From Candidatus Accumulibacter sp. UBA704 (lineage in GTDB: Bacteria; Pseudomonadota; Gammaproteobacteria; Burkholderiales; Rhodocyclaceae): 22,477 nucleotides of DNA. This document shows positions 1 through 12,459 of this stretch, one piece after another (position 1 is the stretch's first letter; each line of letters begins with the position of its first letter). The notes under the pieces were generated by a model, which was not told the origin of the DNA, did no database searches, and saw only the letters and a program-made list of their open reading frames with translations. A program made the position numbers and the translations under genes. The DNA is taken from the NCBI GenBank assembly GCA_002304785.1, contig DBMG01000090.1, positions 1 to 22,477 of the forward strand. Reading direction: 5' to 3'.

Positions 1-1
1 A

Positions 2-400
2 CAAGTGCGTGGCGACGGCAAGCGCGTCCTGGCCAGCTTCGAGGATCCCAACTGCGGTTACTGCAAACGTCTGGCCAAGGAAATGGTCAAGCTCGACAAC
101 GTGACCATCTATACTTTCCTCTTCCCGATCCTCTCGCCTGATTCACTGGAAAAATCGAACCGGATCTGGTGCTCGGCCGACAAGGCCAAGAGCTGGAATG
201 ACTGGATGATCGATGGCAAGGCCCCTGCCGGCAAAGCAGACTGCGATACGGCAGCCATCCAGAAGAATGTCGAACTCGGCCAGAAACTCGCTGTTTCGGG
301 AACTCCCACCATTTTCTTCGCCGACGGAACGCGAGTACCCGGAGCTGTTCCCCTCGCCCAAATCGAGAAGAAACTGGACCAACCGCAGAACGCCAAGTAG
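2..400 (+). CDS. dsbC: Thiol:disulfide interchange protein DsbC, C-terminal part (5' end outside window)
   Basis: Periplasmic disulfide isomerase that reshuffles wrong disulfide bonds in secreted proteins; the family is kept reduced by DsbD. The frame is open to the left edge, so the signal peptide and dimerisation domain lie outside and only 132 residues are visible. These form the thioredoxin-fold domain: a CGYC active site at visible residues 18-21, preceded by the typical FEDPNC run, a second cysteine pair at about residues 56 and 80 matching the structural disulfide of DsbC, and a cis-proline loop (SGTPTIFF) near residues 98-105. The GTG at position 5 is internal, not a start. The gene converges on the cardiolipin synthase gene with only 8 nt between the stop codons. 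DsbG is the alternative, but the CGYC motif favours DsbC (DsbG usually has CPYC). Confidence 0.93.
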   Translation, partial: QVRGDGKRVLASFEDPNCGYCKRLAKEMVKLDNVTIYTFLFPILSPDSLEKSNRIWCSADKAKSWNDWMIDGKAPAGKADCDTAAIQKNVELGQKLAVSGTPTIFFADGTRVPGAVPLAQIEKKLDQPQNAK

Positions 401-408
401 TCGCCGAA

Positions 409-1851
409 TCAGAGTTGGAAGGCCAGCCAGAGCAAAAGGCCTTCAGCCACTTCGCGCAACACTCCTGGCCGGCGATATCGGTAGGGCTTGCACTCCAACC
501 GTCGCGCCTCCACCCAGTGCGCGAAATTCATGACAGCTGGCCGATCATAGAACGCGACCATCATTTCGTAGTTGAGGAACAGGCTGCGCCCATCGAGGTT
601 CGCCGATCCGGCCAGAGCAAGTTCATCGTCAACCAGAACAGCCTTGGCGTGAACCATGCGCGGATGCAACCAGACGCGCGCGCCGGCGACCACCAGATCG
701 CGCAGGGCGCGATGGCGGGCAAAATCGGCCAGACGATGATTGGATCGTCCGGGCAGCACCAGATCGACTTGAATTCCCCGACGGGCCGCCAGCATCAACG
801 CCGTCAGCAAAGATGATTCGGGAACGAAATACGGAGTGATCGCCAAAATACGCTGCTGCGACGTAAAACACGCCGAAACCAGCAGGGTAAACAGGGTGTC
901 ATCGGGCCGATCGGGGCCGCTGGCGACCAGTTGCGCCAAAGCGGGTGTAGCTCCTCCGGCCCCGGTCACCACCGAGGGACTGACGCGTTCCGGGACATCC
1001 TCCCGTTCGGTGGCAAAAGCCCAGTCCTGCTCGAACTGCCGGCGAATCTGCGCGACCAACTCCCCGGACAAATCGAAACTCAAATCGACCCAGGGCATCC
1101 GGCGAAGAATCGGACGCGGATCGCCCTCGAAGTACTCAGCGGCAAGATTTCGCCCGCCGCACCACAGGCACATCCCGTCAGCGATGACCATCTTGCGGTG
1201 GTTGCGCAGGTTGGTTCTTCCCCGCTTCGGCGAGTTGAAAGGCGGCACGAAACGGACCACTTCGATCCCGGCACGCTCTAGGGCTTTCAGATCGGGGTAC
1301 CCGCCGAGATAGATTCCGATACCGTCAATCAGCAACCTCACGCGAACCCCCGCACGAGCGCGCTCCCCGAGCAATCTCAGGATTTCGTCGCCCAGCGTGT
1401 CGCGGCCGATCAGGAACGTCGAGATTTCCAGGCTTGACGCAGCGCCGGCAATGATGCGGCGCAATGCTTGCAAGGAATGAGTGCCGTCGCCGTGAATGGT
1501 CAATGCGTCGTAGGAGACGGGGTCCGGCAGACCCATGGCGGCTCCCAATTGCAGTGAGCGCGCCATGGTCGGATAGGCAACCGCCGCTGAAACCGCAAGC
1601 GGTCGAACCCCGCCCAACGGTGAAGGAATCACCACCTTGCGGCTGCCGAAAGCCAGATACAGAGGCAACGCCAGATAGGGTACCAGCAATATTCCGAGCA
1701 CCCACGCGATGGCCGCCGAGGGGTGGCGCCGCTGATTGAGGGTATGCGACCCGCCGACGTAAATGGCGAGTCCCAGCACCGCAAGCAACAGGTCCAGGAT
1801 TTTCCAGTGTTCGGCAATGAAACGGACTGCAACGGACAGCAAGTCACCCAT
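409..1851 (-). CDS. Cardiolipin synthase-type phospholipase D family protein
   Basis: Likely inner-membrane enzyme that makes cardiolipin from phosphatidylglycerol by phosphatidyl transfer. With the start at 1851 the protein is 480 residues, close to bacterial ClsA length. Two N-terminal membrane segments lie at about residues 18-36 and 45-68. Two HKD catalytic motifs follow: H218-x-K220-x4-D225 with a downstream GGRN, and H401-x-K403-x4-D408 with GSANLDGRS. The frame stays open upstream to 1953, but the ATG at 1851 has a GGAG 7 nt before it and starts just before the first membrane helix; ATGs at 1857 and 1875 are alternatives. It lies 122 bp downstream of glmS with no clear terminator between, so read-through from the glmUS operon is possible. 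Which Cls subtype (A, B or C) is not settled, so no symbol is given. Confidence 0.88.
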   Translation of the reverse strand: MGDLLSVAVRFIAEHWKILDLLLAVLGLAIYVGGSHTLNQRRHPSAAIAWVLGILLVPYLALPLYLAFGSRKVVIPSPLGGVRPLAVSAAVAYPTMARSLQLGAAMGLPDPVSYDALTIHGDGTHSLQALRRIIAGAASSLEISTFLIGRDTLGDEILRLLGERARAGVRVRLLIDGIGIYLGGYPDLKALERAGIEVVRFVPPFNSPKRGRTNLRNHRKMVIADGMCLWCGGRNLAAEYFEGDPRPILRRMPWVDLSFDLSGELVAQIRRQFEQDWAFATEREDVPERVSPSVVTGAGGATPALAQLVASGPDRPDDTLFTLLVSACFTSQQRILAITPYFVPESSLLTALMLAARRGIQVDLVLPGRSNHRLADFARHRALRDLVVAGARVWLHPRMVHAKAVLVDDELALAGSANLDGRSLFLNYEMMVAFYDRPAVMNFAHWVEARRLECKPYRYRRPGVLREVAEGLLLWLAFQL

Positions 1852-1858
1852 GACCATG

Positions 1859-1862
1859 CTCC
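1859..1862 (-). promoter_or_regulatory. Ribosome binding site fixing the cardiolipin synthase start
   Basis: GGAG on the minus strand, 7 nt before the ATG at 1851. It is too close to serve the in-frame ATG at 1857 and lies downstream of the ATG at 1875, so it favours the 480-residue protein over the longer frames. Confidence 0.55.
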
Positions 1863-1973
1863 GCAAACCGGACATCAGGCAAAGCAGATTCCGGGGACTC
1901 TTCGCCGCGTTTCCGGCGAACGGCCGTAAATGACCCTTCGCCAGAGGCAGCAAGCCCGTATGGGCCGAGCGGG

Positions 1974-3803
1974 TTACTCGACGGTAACCGACTTGGCCAG
2001 ATTGCGCGGTTTATCGACATCCGTTCCACGAACCAGCGCCACGTGGTAGGCCAGCAACTGCAGCGGAACCACGTGCAGCAAGGCGGAAAGCTGTCCGTAA
2101 TGCTCGGGCAGGCGAAGCAGATGGACGCCTTCAGTCGCTGCTATTTCGCTGTCCGCGTCGGCGAATACGTACAGTTCGCCTCCCCGCGCGCGGACTTCCT
2201 GCAGGTTCGATTTCAGTTTTTCCAGAAGAGCATCGTTCGGCGCCACCGCGATAACCGGCATATCCTTATCCACCAAGGCCAGCGGACCGTGCTTCAGTTC
2301 TCCCGCCGGGTAGGCCTCGGCATGGATATAGGTGATTTCCTTGAGCTTGAGCGCGCCCTCGAGGGCAATCGGGTAATGCCGACCGCGTCCGAGGAACAGG
2401 GCGTCCTGCTTCATGGCGAAGTGCTCGGCCCATTCGCGGATCTGCGGTTCGAGTTCGAGCACACGGGAAACCGCCATGGGCAGGTGCCGCAGATGCTGCA
2501 GTTCGGCACTCTCGGTTTCGGCAGATAGCCTTCCGCGCAGTTTCGCGATGATCAGAGTCAGCAGATACAGCGCCGCGAGTTGGGTAGTGAAGGCCTTGGT
2601 CGACGCCACACCGATCTCAGGCCCCGCCCTCGTGATGAAGCGCAGCGTGTTCTCGCGCACCAGCGAGGATTCCGGCACATTACAGATGCACAGGGTATGC
2701 CTCATGCCGAGCGATTTCGCGTGCTGCAGCGCCGCCAGCGTATCGGCCGTCTCGCCGGATTGCGAAAGCGTCACGACCAGTGTCTGCGGGTCGGCGACCG
2801 ATTCCCGGTAGCGATACTCGCTGGCCACCTCGACATTGCACGGAACACCCGCCAACGCCTCCAGCCAGTAGCGCGCCACAAGGCCCGCGTGATAGCTGGT
2901 GCCACAGGCAATGATCAGTACCTGACGGATTTCCTTGAGCACTGCTTCGCTGTTGGCGCCGAACAGACCGGGTTGGATGCTCCGCGCGGTTCCCAGCATT
3001 TCCAGGGTGTTGGCCAGGGCAACCGGCTGCTCGAAAATTTCCTTCTGCATGTAGTGGCGATACTGGCCGAGTTCGACGGCATCCGCCGACAAGTGCGTCT
3101 CAGTCTCGGGGTGCGTGACCGGACTACCGTCGACCCGGGTGATGCGATAGCTTGTCCGCGTCAACTCCGCGCAGTCGCCGTTGTCGAGATAGACGATACG
3201 GCGCGTCACCTGCAGCAGTGCGGAAGCATCTGATGCGGCGTAGTTTCCTTCGGCCGACAGCCCGAGCAACAGCGGCGAACCTTCACGCGCCACGACCACG
3301 CGATCCGGCTCGGACTCCCGCAAGACGGCCAGCGCGTAGGCCCCCTGCAACTGGGCAATCGCGGCACGCGTCGCCGCAAAAAAGTCGGGAGTCTTCTTAA
3401 GCTCCGAAGCGATCAGGTGCGCAACCACTTCCGTATCAGTATCGGAGGTAAATTCGTACCCTTCGCCTTTCAGGCGCGTACGCAACGCCTCGTGATTCTC
3501 GATGATGCCGTTATGCACGACGGCCAGCCCACCCGAAATGTGGGGATGCGCATTGCGTTCACAGGGCACGCCGTGCGTCGCCCAGCGGGTATGGGCAATG
3601 CCCGTATTGCCGCTGGCCTGCGACGTCTCGGCCTGCGCCGTGAGTTCCGCCACCCGGCCGACCGCACGGAGCCGATGCAGCCCCCTGGCATTGATCAGGG
3701 CCAGTCCGGCCGAATCGTAGCCGCGATATTCGAGGCGACGCAGACCTTCGAGAAGGACGGAAACGATATTGCGGTCAGCGACCGCGGCGACGATGCCACA
3801 CAT
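1974..3803 (-). CDS. glmS: Glutamine-fructose-6-phosphate aminotransferase (isomerizing)
   Basis: First committed step to UDP-GlcNAc: fructose-6-phosphate plus glutamine gives glucosamine-6-phosphate plus glutamate, in the cytoplasm. The protein has 609 residues, the same as the E. coli enzyme. It begins MCGIV, so Cys2 becomes the N-terminal nucleophile of the class II glutaminase domain (about residues 2-220, with the RWATHG and HNGIIEN motifs). Two SIS sugar-isomerase domains follow (about 285-425 and 455-600, with SQSGETADT and the EGALKLKEITYIHAEA region), and the C-terminus DKPRNLAKSVTVE is diagnostic. It starts 49 bp after the glmU stop on the same strand, so the two are probably co-transcribed. 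The short gap has no room for a glmS ribozyme, and none is expected outside Gram-positives. A GGGA lies 6 nt upstream of the ATG. Confidence 0.98.
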   Translation of the reverse strand: MCGIVAAVADRNIVSVLLEGLRRLEYRGYDSAGLALINARGLHRLRAVGRVAELTAQAETSQASGNTGIAHTRWATHGVPCERNAHPHISGGLAVVHNGIIENHEALRTRLKGEGYEFTSDTDTEVVAHLIASELKKTPDFFAATRAAIAQLQGAYALAVLRESEPDRVVVAREGSPLLLGLSAEGNYAASDASALLQVTRRIVYLDNGDCAELTRTSYRITRVDGSPVTHPETETHLSADAVELGQYRHYMQKEIFEQPVALANTLEMLGTARSIQPGLFGANSEAVLKEIRQVLIIACGTSYHAGLVARYWLEALAGVPCNVEVASEYRYRESVADPQTLVVTLSQSGETADTLAALQHAKSLGMRHTLCICNVPESSLVRENTLRFITRAGPEIGVASTKAFTTQLAALYLLTLIIAKLRGRLSAETESAELQHLRHLPMAVSRVLELEPQIREWAEHFAMKQDALFLGRGRHYPIALEGALKLKEITYIHAEAYPAGELKHGPLALVDKDMPVIAVAPNDALLEKLKSNLQEVRARGGELYVFADADSEIAATEGVHLLRLPEHYGQLSALLHVVPLQLLAYHVALVRGTDVDKPRNLAKSVTVE

Positions 3804-3852
3804 GATTAATCCCGAAAGGTAAAGAGAGAGGTGAAGGACCAGATTCTACTAC

Positions 3853-5226
3853 TCACGCCCCGCTCTTTCCCCCGGACGGTTTCACCGGCCTTTTCCAGCC
3901 CGGAATCGACGTCTGCCGGGCGCGCGAAATGGTCAGTGTGTTCGGCGGCGCGTCCTTCGTCAGCGTCGTGCCGGCCCCGAGGGTGGCCCCTCGCCCGACG
4001 GTCACCGGCGCGACGAGTTGGGTATCCGAGCCGATGAACACATCGTCCTCGATGATCGTCTGGTATTTGTTGGCGCCGTCGTAGTTGCAGGTGATCGTTC
4101 CGGCGCCGACATTCACCCGGCTGCCGATCGTTGCGTCGCCGATGTACGCCAGATGATTGGCCTTGGAGTGGGCGGCAATCCGGCTTTTCTTGATTTCGAC
4201 AAAATTCCCGACATGCACGTCCTCGGCCAGTTCGGTTCCGGGGCGCAGGCGGGCGAACGGCCCGATCATGCCATCCGCACCGACCACGGCATCCTCGATA
4301 TGGGTAAATGCCGCGAGCCGAGACCCCGCCCCAATGCGCGCATTCTTCAGCACGCAGTTGGGACCGACCTCGACAGCTTCGGCAAGCACGACATTCCCTT
4401 CGAACACACAGTTGACGTCGATGAACACGTCGCGACCGCATTGCAAAGACCCGCGCACGTCGATGCGCGCCGGGTCGGCGAGCCGTACGCCCTGCTCCAT
4501 CAGCGTCTCCGCCATGCTGCGCTGAGCCACGCGCTCAAGCTCGGCCAACTGCACCTTGCTATTGACGCCGAGCACCTCCCACTCGTGAGCCGGATTGGCA
4601 GTGCGGACCGGCAAACCCGCATCGACGGCCATGCCCACGATATCCGTCAGGTAGTACTCGTTCTGCGCGTTGTTGCTCGACAAACGCGCCAGCCATTCGC
4701 CGAGGCGCGAGGTCGGCATGGCCATGATCCCGGTATTGATCTCGCGGATGCGGCGCTCTTCTACGCTGGCATCCTTCTGTTCGACAATACGGACTACCTG
4801 CCCGTCCGCATTGCGCACAATACGCCCATAGCCGTGAGGGTCCGCCAATTCGACCGTGAGAATGGCTAGCCCGCCCTCCGCCGCCTGTACCAATCGTTTC
4901 AGCGTATCCGCCTGGATCAGCGGCACGTCACCGTAGAGCACCAGCGTGGTTCCTGCCTCATCGAGGAACGGCAACGCCTGCTGGACGGCATGCCCGGTAC
5001 CGAGTTGCGGTTCCTGCAATGCCCACGACAGATCAGGCGCATCCAGCGTCGAGCGAACGACATCTCCGCCGTGGCCGTAAACCAGGCAGAGTTTGCGCGG
5101 CGACAGACTGCGCGCCGTATCGACGACGTGCGAAACGAGCGCCTTGCCCGCCAGTGGATGCAGCACCTTGGGCAAATTCGAATGCATACGCTTGCCCTGT
5201 CCGGCAGCGAGAATGACGATATTCAT
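3853..5226 (-). CDS. glmU: Bifunctional UDP-N-acetylglucosamine pyrophosphorylase / glucosamine-1-phosphate N-acetyltransferase
   Basis: Carries out the last two steps to UDP-GlcNAc, the precursor of peptidoglycan and lipid A: acetylation of glucosamine-1-phosphate, then uridylyl transfer. The 457 residues match the family (E. coli 456). The N-terminal Rossmann-like uridyltransferase has LAAGQGKRM and PKVLH (residues 6-23), a GTGHA loop at 76-80 and YGDVPL at 99-104. From about residue 250 a left-handed beta-helix of hexapeptide repeats forms the acetyltransferase, with H358 in KANHLAYIGDA as the expected catalytic base and the GAGTITCNYDG motif at 375-384. The ATG has AAGG 6 nt upstream. It starts 20 nt after the stop of the winged-helix membrane protein gene and is followed by glmS. 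Confidence 0.98.
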   Translation of the reverse strand: MNIVILAAGQGKRMHSNLPKVLHPLAGKALVSHVVDTARSLSPRKLCLVYGHGGDVVRSTLDAPDLSWALQEPQLGTGHAVQQALPFLDEAGTTLVLYGDVPLIQADTLKRLVQAAEGGLAILTVELADPHGYGRIVRNADGQVVRIVEQKDASVEERRIREINTGIMAMPTSRLGEWLARLSSNNAQNEYYLTDIVGMAVDAGLPVRTANPAHEWEVLGVNSKVQLAELERVAQRSMAETLMEQGVRLADPARIDVRGSLQCGRDVFIDVNCVFEGNVVLAEAVEVGPNCVLKNARIGAGSRLAAFTHIEDAVVGADGMIGPFARLRPGTELAEDVHVGNFVEIKKSRIAAHSKANHLAYIGDATIGSRVNVGAGTITCNYDGANKYQTIIEDDVFIGSDTQLVAPVTVGRGATLGAGTTLTKDAPPNTLTISRARQTSIPGWKRPVKPSGGKSGA

Positions 5227-5246
5227 GCAAAACCTTTGTTTGAAAA

Positions 5247-5987
5247 CTAGCGATCTTCCTGCCCGGCAAGAATCTCGCCGAGCATCTGCTTGCCTTTCGG
5301 GGCAACATACCAGTGCAACACATTCTTGTCGTTGATGCGCGTCTCGATCAGGCCCAGGCTTTTCAGTACCGTTAGACGCGCGCTGACCAAGTCACGTGCC
5401 AAGCCGGTCTTGTCGGTAATCCCGACGAGGTTCCCATAGACATAGTTTTCCTCGGACAGGGCGCGCAGTATTTCGACATCGTTGTACGATAGCGACTCCC
5501 GTGCCACGTCGGGCTTGGCCGCAGGTTGCGCCATCTCGCGCGGAGCCACAGGTTCTTCGCGGACAGCCGCCATTGCCGCCTCCTGGCTCGATTGGCGAAT
5601 CTGGCTCATCTCGCGCTTCATCTGATCCATCTGACCGAGCAGGCGGTTGACTACGTTTTCCACGACCCGCCGAGAAGCCACCACGTAAATCAGGCAAAAC
5701 CCGGCGAAAACGAAGAAGTCGACTGGACGGGTGCGCGCGGCCTCGAGCAGGTTGCTGGAAAGCATGTTCAGGAACAACGGCACCGTCAGCGCGGAAATAA
5801 CGCCGAGGATGACGTATTTGCTCCACTCCCGACGCCCCGGATCACCGCTTCTGTCGGTCAGGAAATAGTTGGCGATCCCGCCCAGCACTCCGGCCACGAT
5901 CATGATGAGCAGGATAATCAACATGTAACTGTCCAGCGAATTGGACAGCGCGGTTACCTGCAGGGATTTTTGTAGTTCAGGATTCAT
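5247..5987 (-). CDS. Three-TM membrane protein with cytoplasmic winged-helix domain, function unknown
   Basis: I do not recognise a characterised homologue. The 246 residues show three hydrophobic helices (about 21-43, 59-78 and 89-106), a charged segment likely to be a coiled coil (about 107-140, with MDQMKREMSQIRQ), a Pro/Ala-rich linker (about 143-162), and a C-terminal domain (about 165-240) that reads like a winged helix: YNDVEILRAL, a turn, a putative recognition helix LARDLVSARLTVLKSLGLIE, then a wing with HWYVAPKG. The N-terminal part resembles, from memory, proteins named YEATS-associated helix or three-TM proteins; this is uncertain and no YEATS domain is present. The start has a strong GGAG 6 nt upstream. 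It is the first gene of a run with glmU 20 nt downstream, so it may regulate or sense envelope-precursor supply (inference). The winged helix could bind DNA from the membrane or only make protein contacts. Confidence 0.75.
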   Translation of the reverse strand: MNPELQKSLQVTALSNSLDSYMLIILLIMIVAGVLGGIANYFLTDRSGDPGRREWSKYVILGVISALTVPLFLNMLSSNLLEAARTRPVDFFVFAGFCLIYVVASRRVVENVVNRLLGQMDQMKREMSQIRQSSQEAAMAAVREEPVAPREMAQPAAKPDVARESLSYNDVEILRALSEENYVYGNLVGITDKTGLARDLVSARLTVLKSLGLIETRINDKNVLHWYVAPKGKQMLGEILAGQEDR

Positions 5988-6014
5988 CGGCCCCTCCCCC
6001 TAAAAGCAGACGTT

Positions 6015-6042
6015 ACTATGCCATAGCCGTGTCCGAAGCCAA
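6015..6042 (-). promoter_or_regulatory. Candidate sigma70-type promoter of the winged-helix gene-glmU-glmS run
   Basis: On the minus strand TTGGCT (6042-6037) and CATAGT (6020-6015) are separated by 16 nt, each matching the consensus at four of six positions. It lies between the gltBD terminator and the start at 5987, where a promoter is expected. The match is weak and rests mainly on position. Confidence 0.3.
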
Positions 6043-6078
6043 AGAAAACCTCATTACTGCAAAGCAGTAATGAGGTTT
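6041..6078 (-). terminator. Rho-independent terminator of gltBD
   Basis: A perfect 15-bp inverted repeat (6046-6060 and 6064-6078) with a 3-nt loop. In the minus direction it is followed by a T-rich tail (TTTTCTTT including the stem end). It starts 56 nt after the gltD stop and separates gltBD from the downstream glmUS run. The stem is long and has only moderate GC content. Confidence 0.85.
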
Positions 6079-6133
6079 CGATGAACACTGACCAGTGCGT
6101 CGTGCCTATTGCGGAACGAGCAGCCTGCACCGA

Positions 6134-7600
6134 TCAACGAGGCAGGATGCTCGATCCCATGAGAAAAGCATCGACTTCACGCGCACATTGGCGCCCCTCG
6201 CGGATGGCCCAGACAACCAGCGACTGCCCCCGGCGAACGTCGCCTGCGGCGAATACTTTGGCCACGCTCGTCGCATAGCAGCCGGGCCCGTCGGTTGTCG
6301 CCCGGGCATTGCCGCGTGCATCCTTTTCCACGCCAAAAGCTTCGAGCAGACTGGGCACCGGACTGACAAAACCCATGGCCAGGAACACGAGATCGGCTGG
6401 AAAGGTCCTTTCGCTGCCGGCAATTTCACTCATCTTGCCGTCTTTCCATTCCAGATCAATGGTCTTCAGCGCCTTAAGGACACCTTTCTCGCCAATGAAT
6501 TCCTTGGTCGCGATTGAAAACACGCGCTGCGTCTCACCCTCCAGATGGGACGACGATGTCCGCAGCTTGATCGGCCAATATGGCCAGGTCAACGACTTGT
6601 TTTCCTTCTCCGGCGGCTGCGGCAGCAATTCGAACTGGGTCACCGATGCCGCACGGTGACGATAACTGGTGCCGACACAGTCGGACCCGGTGTCACCACC
6701 GCCAATCACGATCACATGCTTGCCCTTGGCATTGATAGGATTGGCTTTGCCGCCGCTGACCTGCTTGTTCTGCGGAATCAGGAACTCGAGCGCCGCATAG
6801 ACACCTTTCAATTCCCGGCCGGGGATGGAAAGGTTCCGCGGCATCTCGGAACCTGCGGCGAGGACGACCGCGTCAAACTCTGCACTGATTTTCTCGGCCG
6901 AAACATACTCACTGGCGTCGTTGGCAACACCGGCCGGAACATCCTTGCTCCCGACGATGACCTTCGTCCGGAACACTACTCCTTCCGCCTCCATCTGTTT
7001 CACTCGCCGCTCAATCAGCGACTTGTCGAGTTTGAAGTCTGGAATTCCGTATCCCAGGAGCCCTCCGGGGCGGCTGTTCTTTTCGAAGACGGTTACGTCG
7101 TGTCCCGCACGCGCCAGTTGCTGGGCCGCCGCCAAACCGGCCGGACCGGATCCGATGACCGCGACTTTCTTGCCGGTCTTCTGCCTGGCCGGCTGCGGAA
7201 CGATCCAACCCATCTGCCAACCCTTGTCGGCGATCGCGTGCTCGATCGACTTGATCCCCACGGACTCGTCATTGACGTTGAGCGTACATGCTTCCTCGCA
7301 GGGCGCGGGGCAAATCCGCCCGGTAAATTCCGGGAAATTGTTGGTCGAGTGCAGAACCTTCAGCGCCTGCTCCCATTCGCCGCGATAAACCAGATCATTC
7401 CAGTCGGGGATGACATTATTGACCGGACACGCGTTGTTGCAGAACGGGATGCCGCAATCCATGCAACGAGAGCCCTGAACACGGGTCTGCTCGTCATTCA
7501 GCGTAGCAACGAATTCACGATAATGCTTCAGGCGCGTCTCGGCGGGCTCATAGGCCTCCGAGAGGCGCTGACGTTCCAGGAAACCAGTTGGCTTACCCAT
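6134..7600 (-). CDS. gltD: Glutamate synthase (NADPH), small beta subunit
   Basis: Electron-entry subunit of glutamate synthase: FAD takes electrons from NADPH and passes them through [4Fe-4S] clusters to the large subunit. The 488 residues fit the family (E. coli 472). The N-terminal cluster region has cysteines 46, 49, 54 and 58 (RCMDCGIPFCNNACP) and 97, 101 and 105 (CPAPCEEAC). The FAD Rossmann motif GSGPAG is at 150-155, the NADPH motif GGGDTGSDC at 300-308, and the AAGD motif near 451 closes the FAD site. The ATG directly abuts the gltB TAA (TAAATG), with GGAGG 8 nt upstream inside the gltB end, so translation is probably coupled, which suits an equimolar complex. Confidence 0.98.
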   Translation of the reverse strand: MGKPTGFLERQRLSEAYEPAETRLKHYREFVATLNDEQTRVQGSRCMDCGIPFCNNACPVNNVIPDWNDLVYRGEWEQALKVLHSTNNFPEFTGRICPAPCEEACTLNVNDESVGIKSIEHAIADKGWQMGWIVPQPARQKTGKKVAVIGSGPAGLAAAQQLARAGHDVTVFEKNSRPGGLLGYGIPDFKLDKSLIERRVKQMEAEGVVFRTKVIVGSKDVPAGVANDASEYVSAEKISAEFDAVVLAAGSEMPRNLSIPGRELKGVYAALEFLIPQNKQVSGGKANPINAKGKHVIVIGGGDTGSDCVGTSYRHRAASVTQFELLPQPPEKENKSLTWPYWPIKLRTSSSHLEGETQRVFSIATKEFIGEKGVLKALKTIDLEWKDGKMSEIAGSERTFPADLVFLAMGFVSPVPSLLEAFGVEKDARGNARATTDGPGCYATSVAKVFAAGDVRRGQSLVVWAIREGRQCAREVDAFLMGSSILPR

Positions 7601-12277
<4,677 letters not shown>

Positions 12278-12335
12278 CACGCTTGAGTCCTCATAAATCG
12301 GTGAGACAGCACAGAAGGCGGACGTCCTAAACGTC

Positions 12336-12358
12336 AAAAAAGCCGGCACAGGCCAGCT
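12336..12358 (-). terminator. Terminator-like hairpin in the gltB leader (possible attenuator)
   Basis: On the minus strand AGCTGGC (12358-12352) and GCCGGCT (12347-12341) can form a 7-bp stem with one G-U pair and a CTGT loop, followed by five more T residues (12340-12336). It lies between the proposed gltB promoter and the gltB start, about 20-45 nt into the leader and about 60 nt before the ATG, so it could stop transcription early. No leader peptide rich in one amino acid was found. Confidence 0.5.
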
Positions 12359-12386
12359 CTGTTGTGGTGCTTACGGACGACCTGTG

Positions 12387-12414
12387 AGTATATCGCGAAA
12401 ATGCGGCTGTTCAA
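12387..12414 (-). promoter_or_regulatory. Predicted sigma70-type promoter of gltBD
   Basis: Minus-strand TTGAAC (12414-12409, four of six matches to -35) and TATACT (12392-12387, five of six to -10) with a 16-nt spacer. Transcription would begin near 12380, leaving a leader of about 100 nt before gltB. It is the best promoter match I found between gltB and pntA. No sigma54 -24/-12 pair was seen here. Confidence 0.6.
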
Positions 12415-12429
12415 ACAAAATTCTCAGAA

Positions 12430-12459
12430 CGCACAAACATCTTCCGATTGCGCACAAAC
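12430..12459 (-). repeat. Direct repeat upstream of the gltB promoter (candidate activator sites)
   Basis: The 9-mer CGCACAAAC (GTTTGTGCG on the minus strand) occurs at 12430-12438 and 12451-12459, exactly 21 bp apart, or two helical turns. Counted from the predicted start near 12380, the copies are centred at about -54 and -75, a usual place for an activator next to RNA polymerase. The binding protein is unknown. Confidence 0.5.

Noticed and set aside
3804..3852. glmS ribozyme or riboswitch upstream of glmS
   Set aside because: Only 49 bp separate glmU and glmS, too short for the ribozyme, and its known range is mainly Gram-positive bacteria.
4018..4869. 283-codon plus-strand open frame
   Set aside because: Antisense to glmU; no motif.
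12278..12349. 24-residue N-terminal extension of GltB from a GTG at 12349
   Set aside because: The GTG lies in the leader hairpin, and the ATG at 12277 has an RBS and gives the usual short propeptide before the catalytic cysteine.
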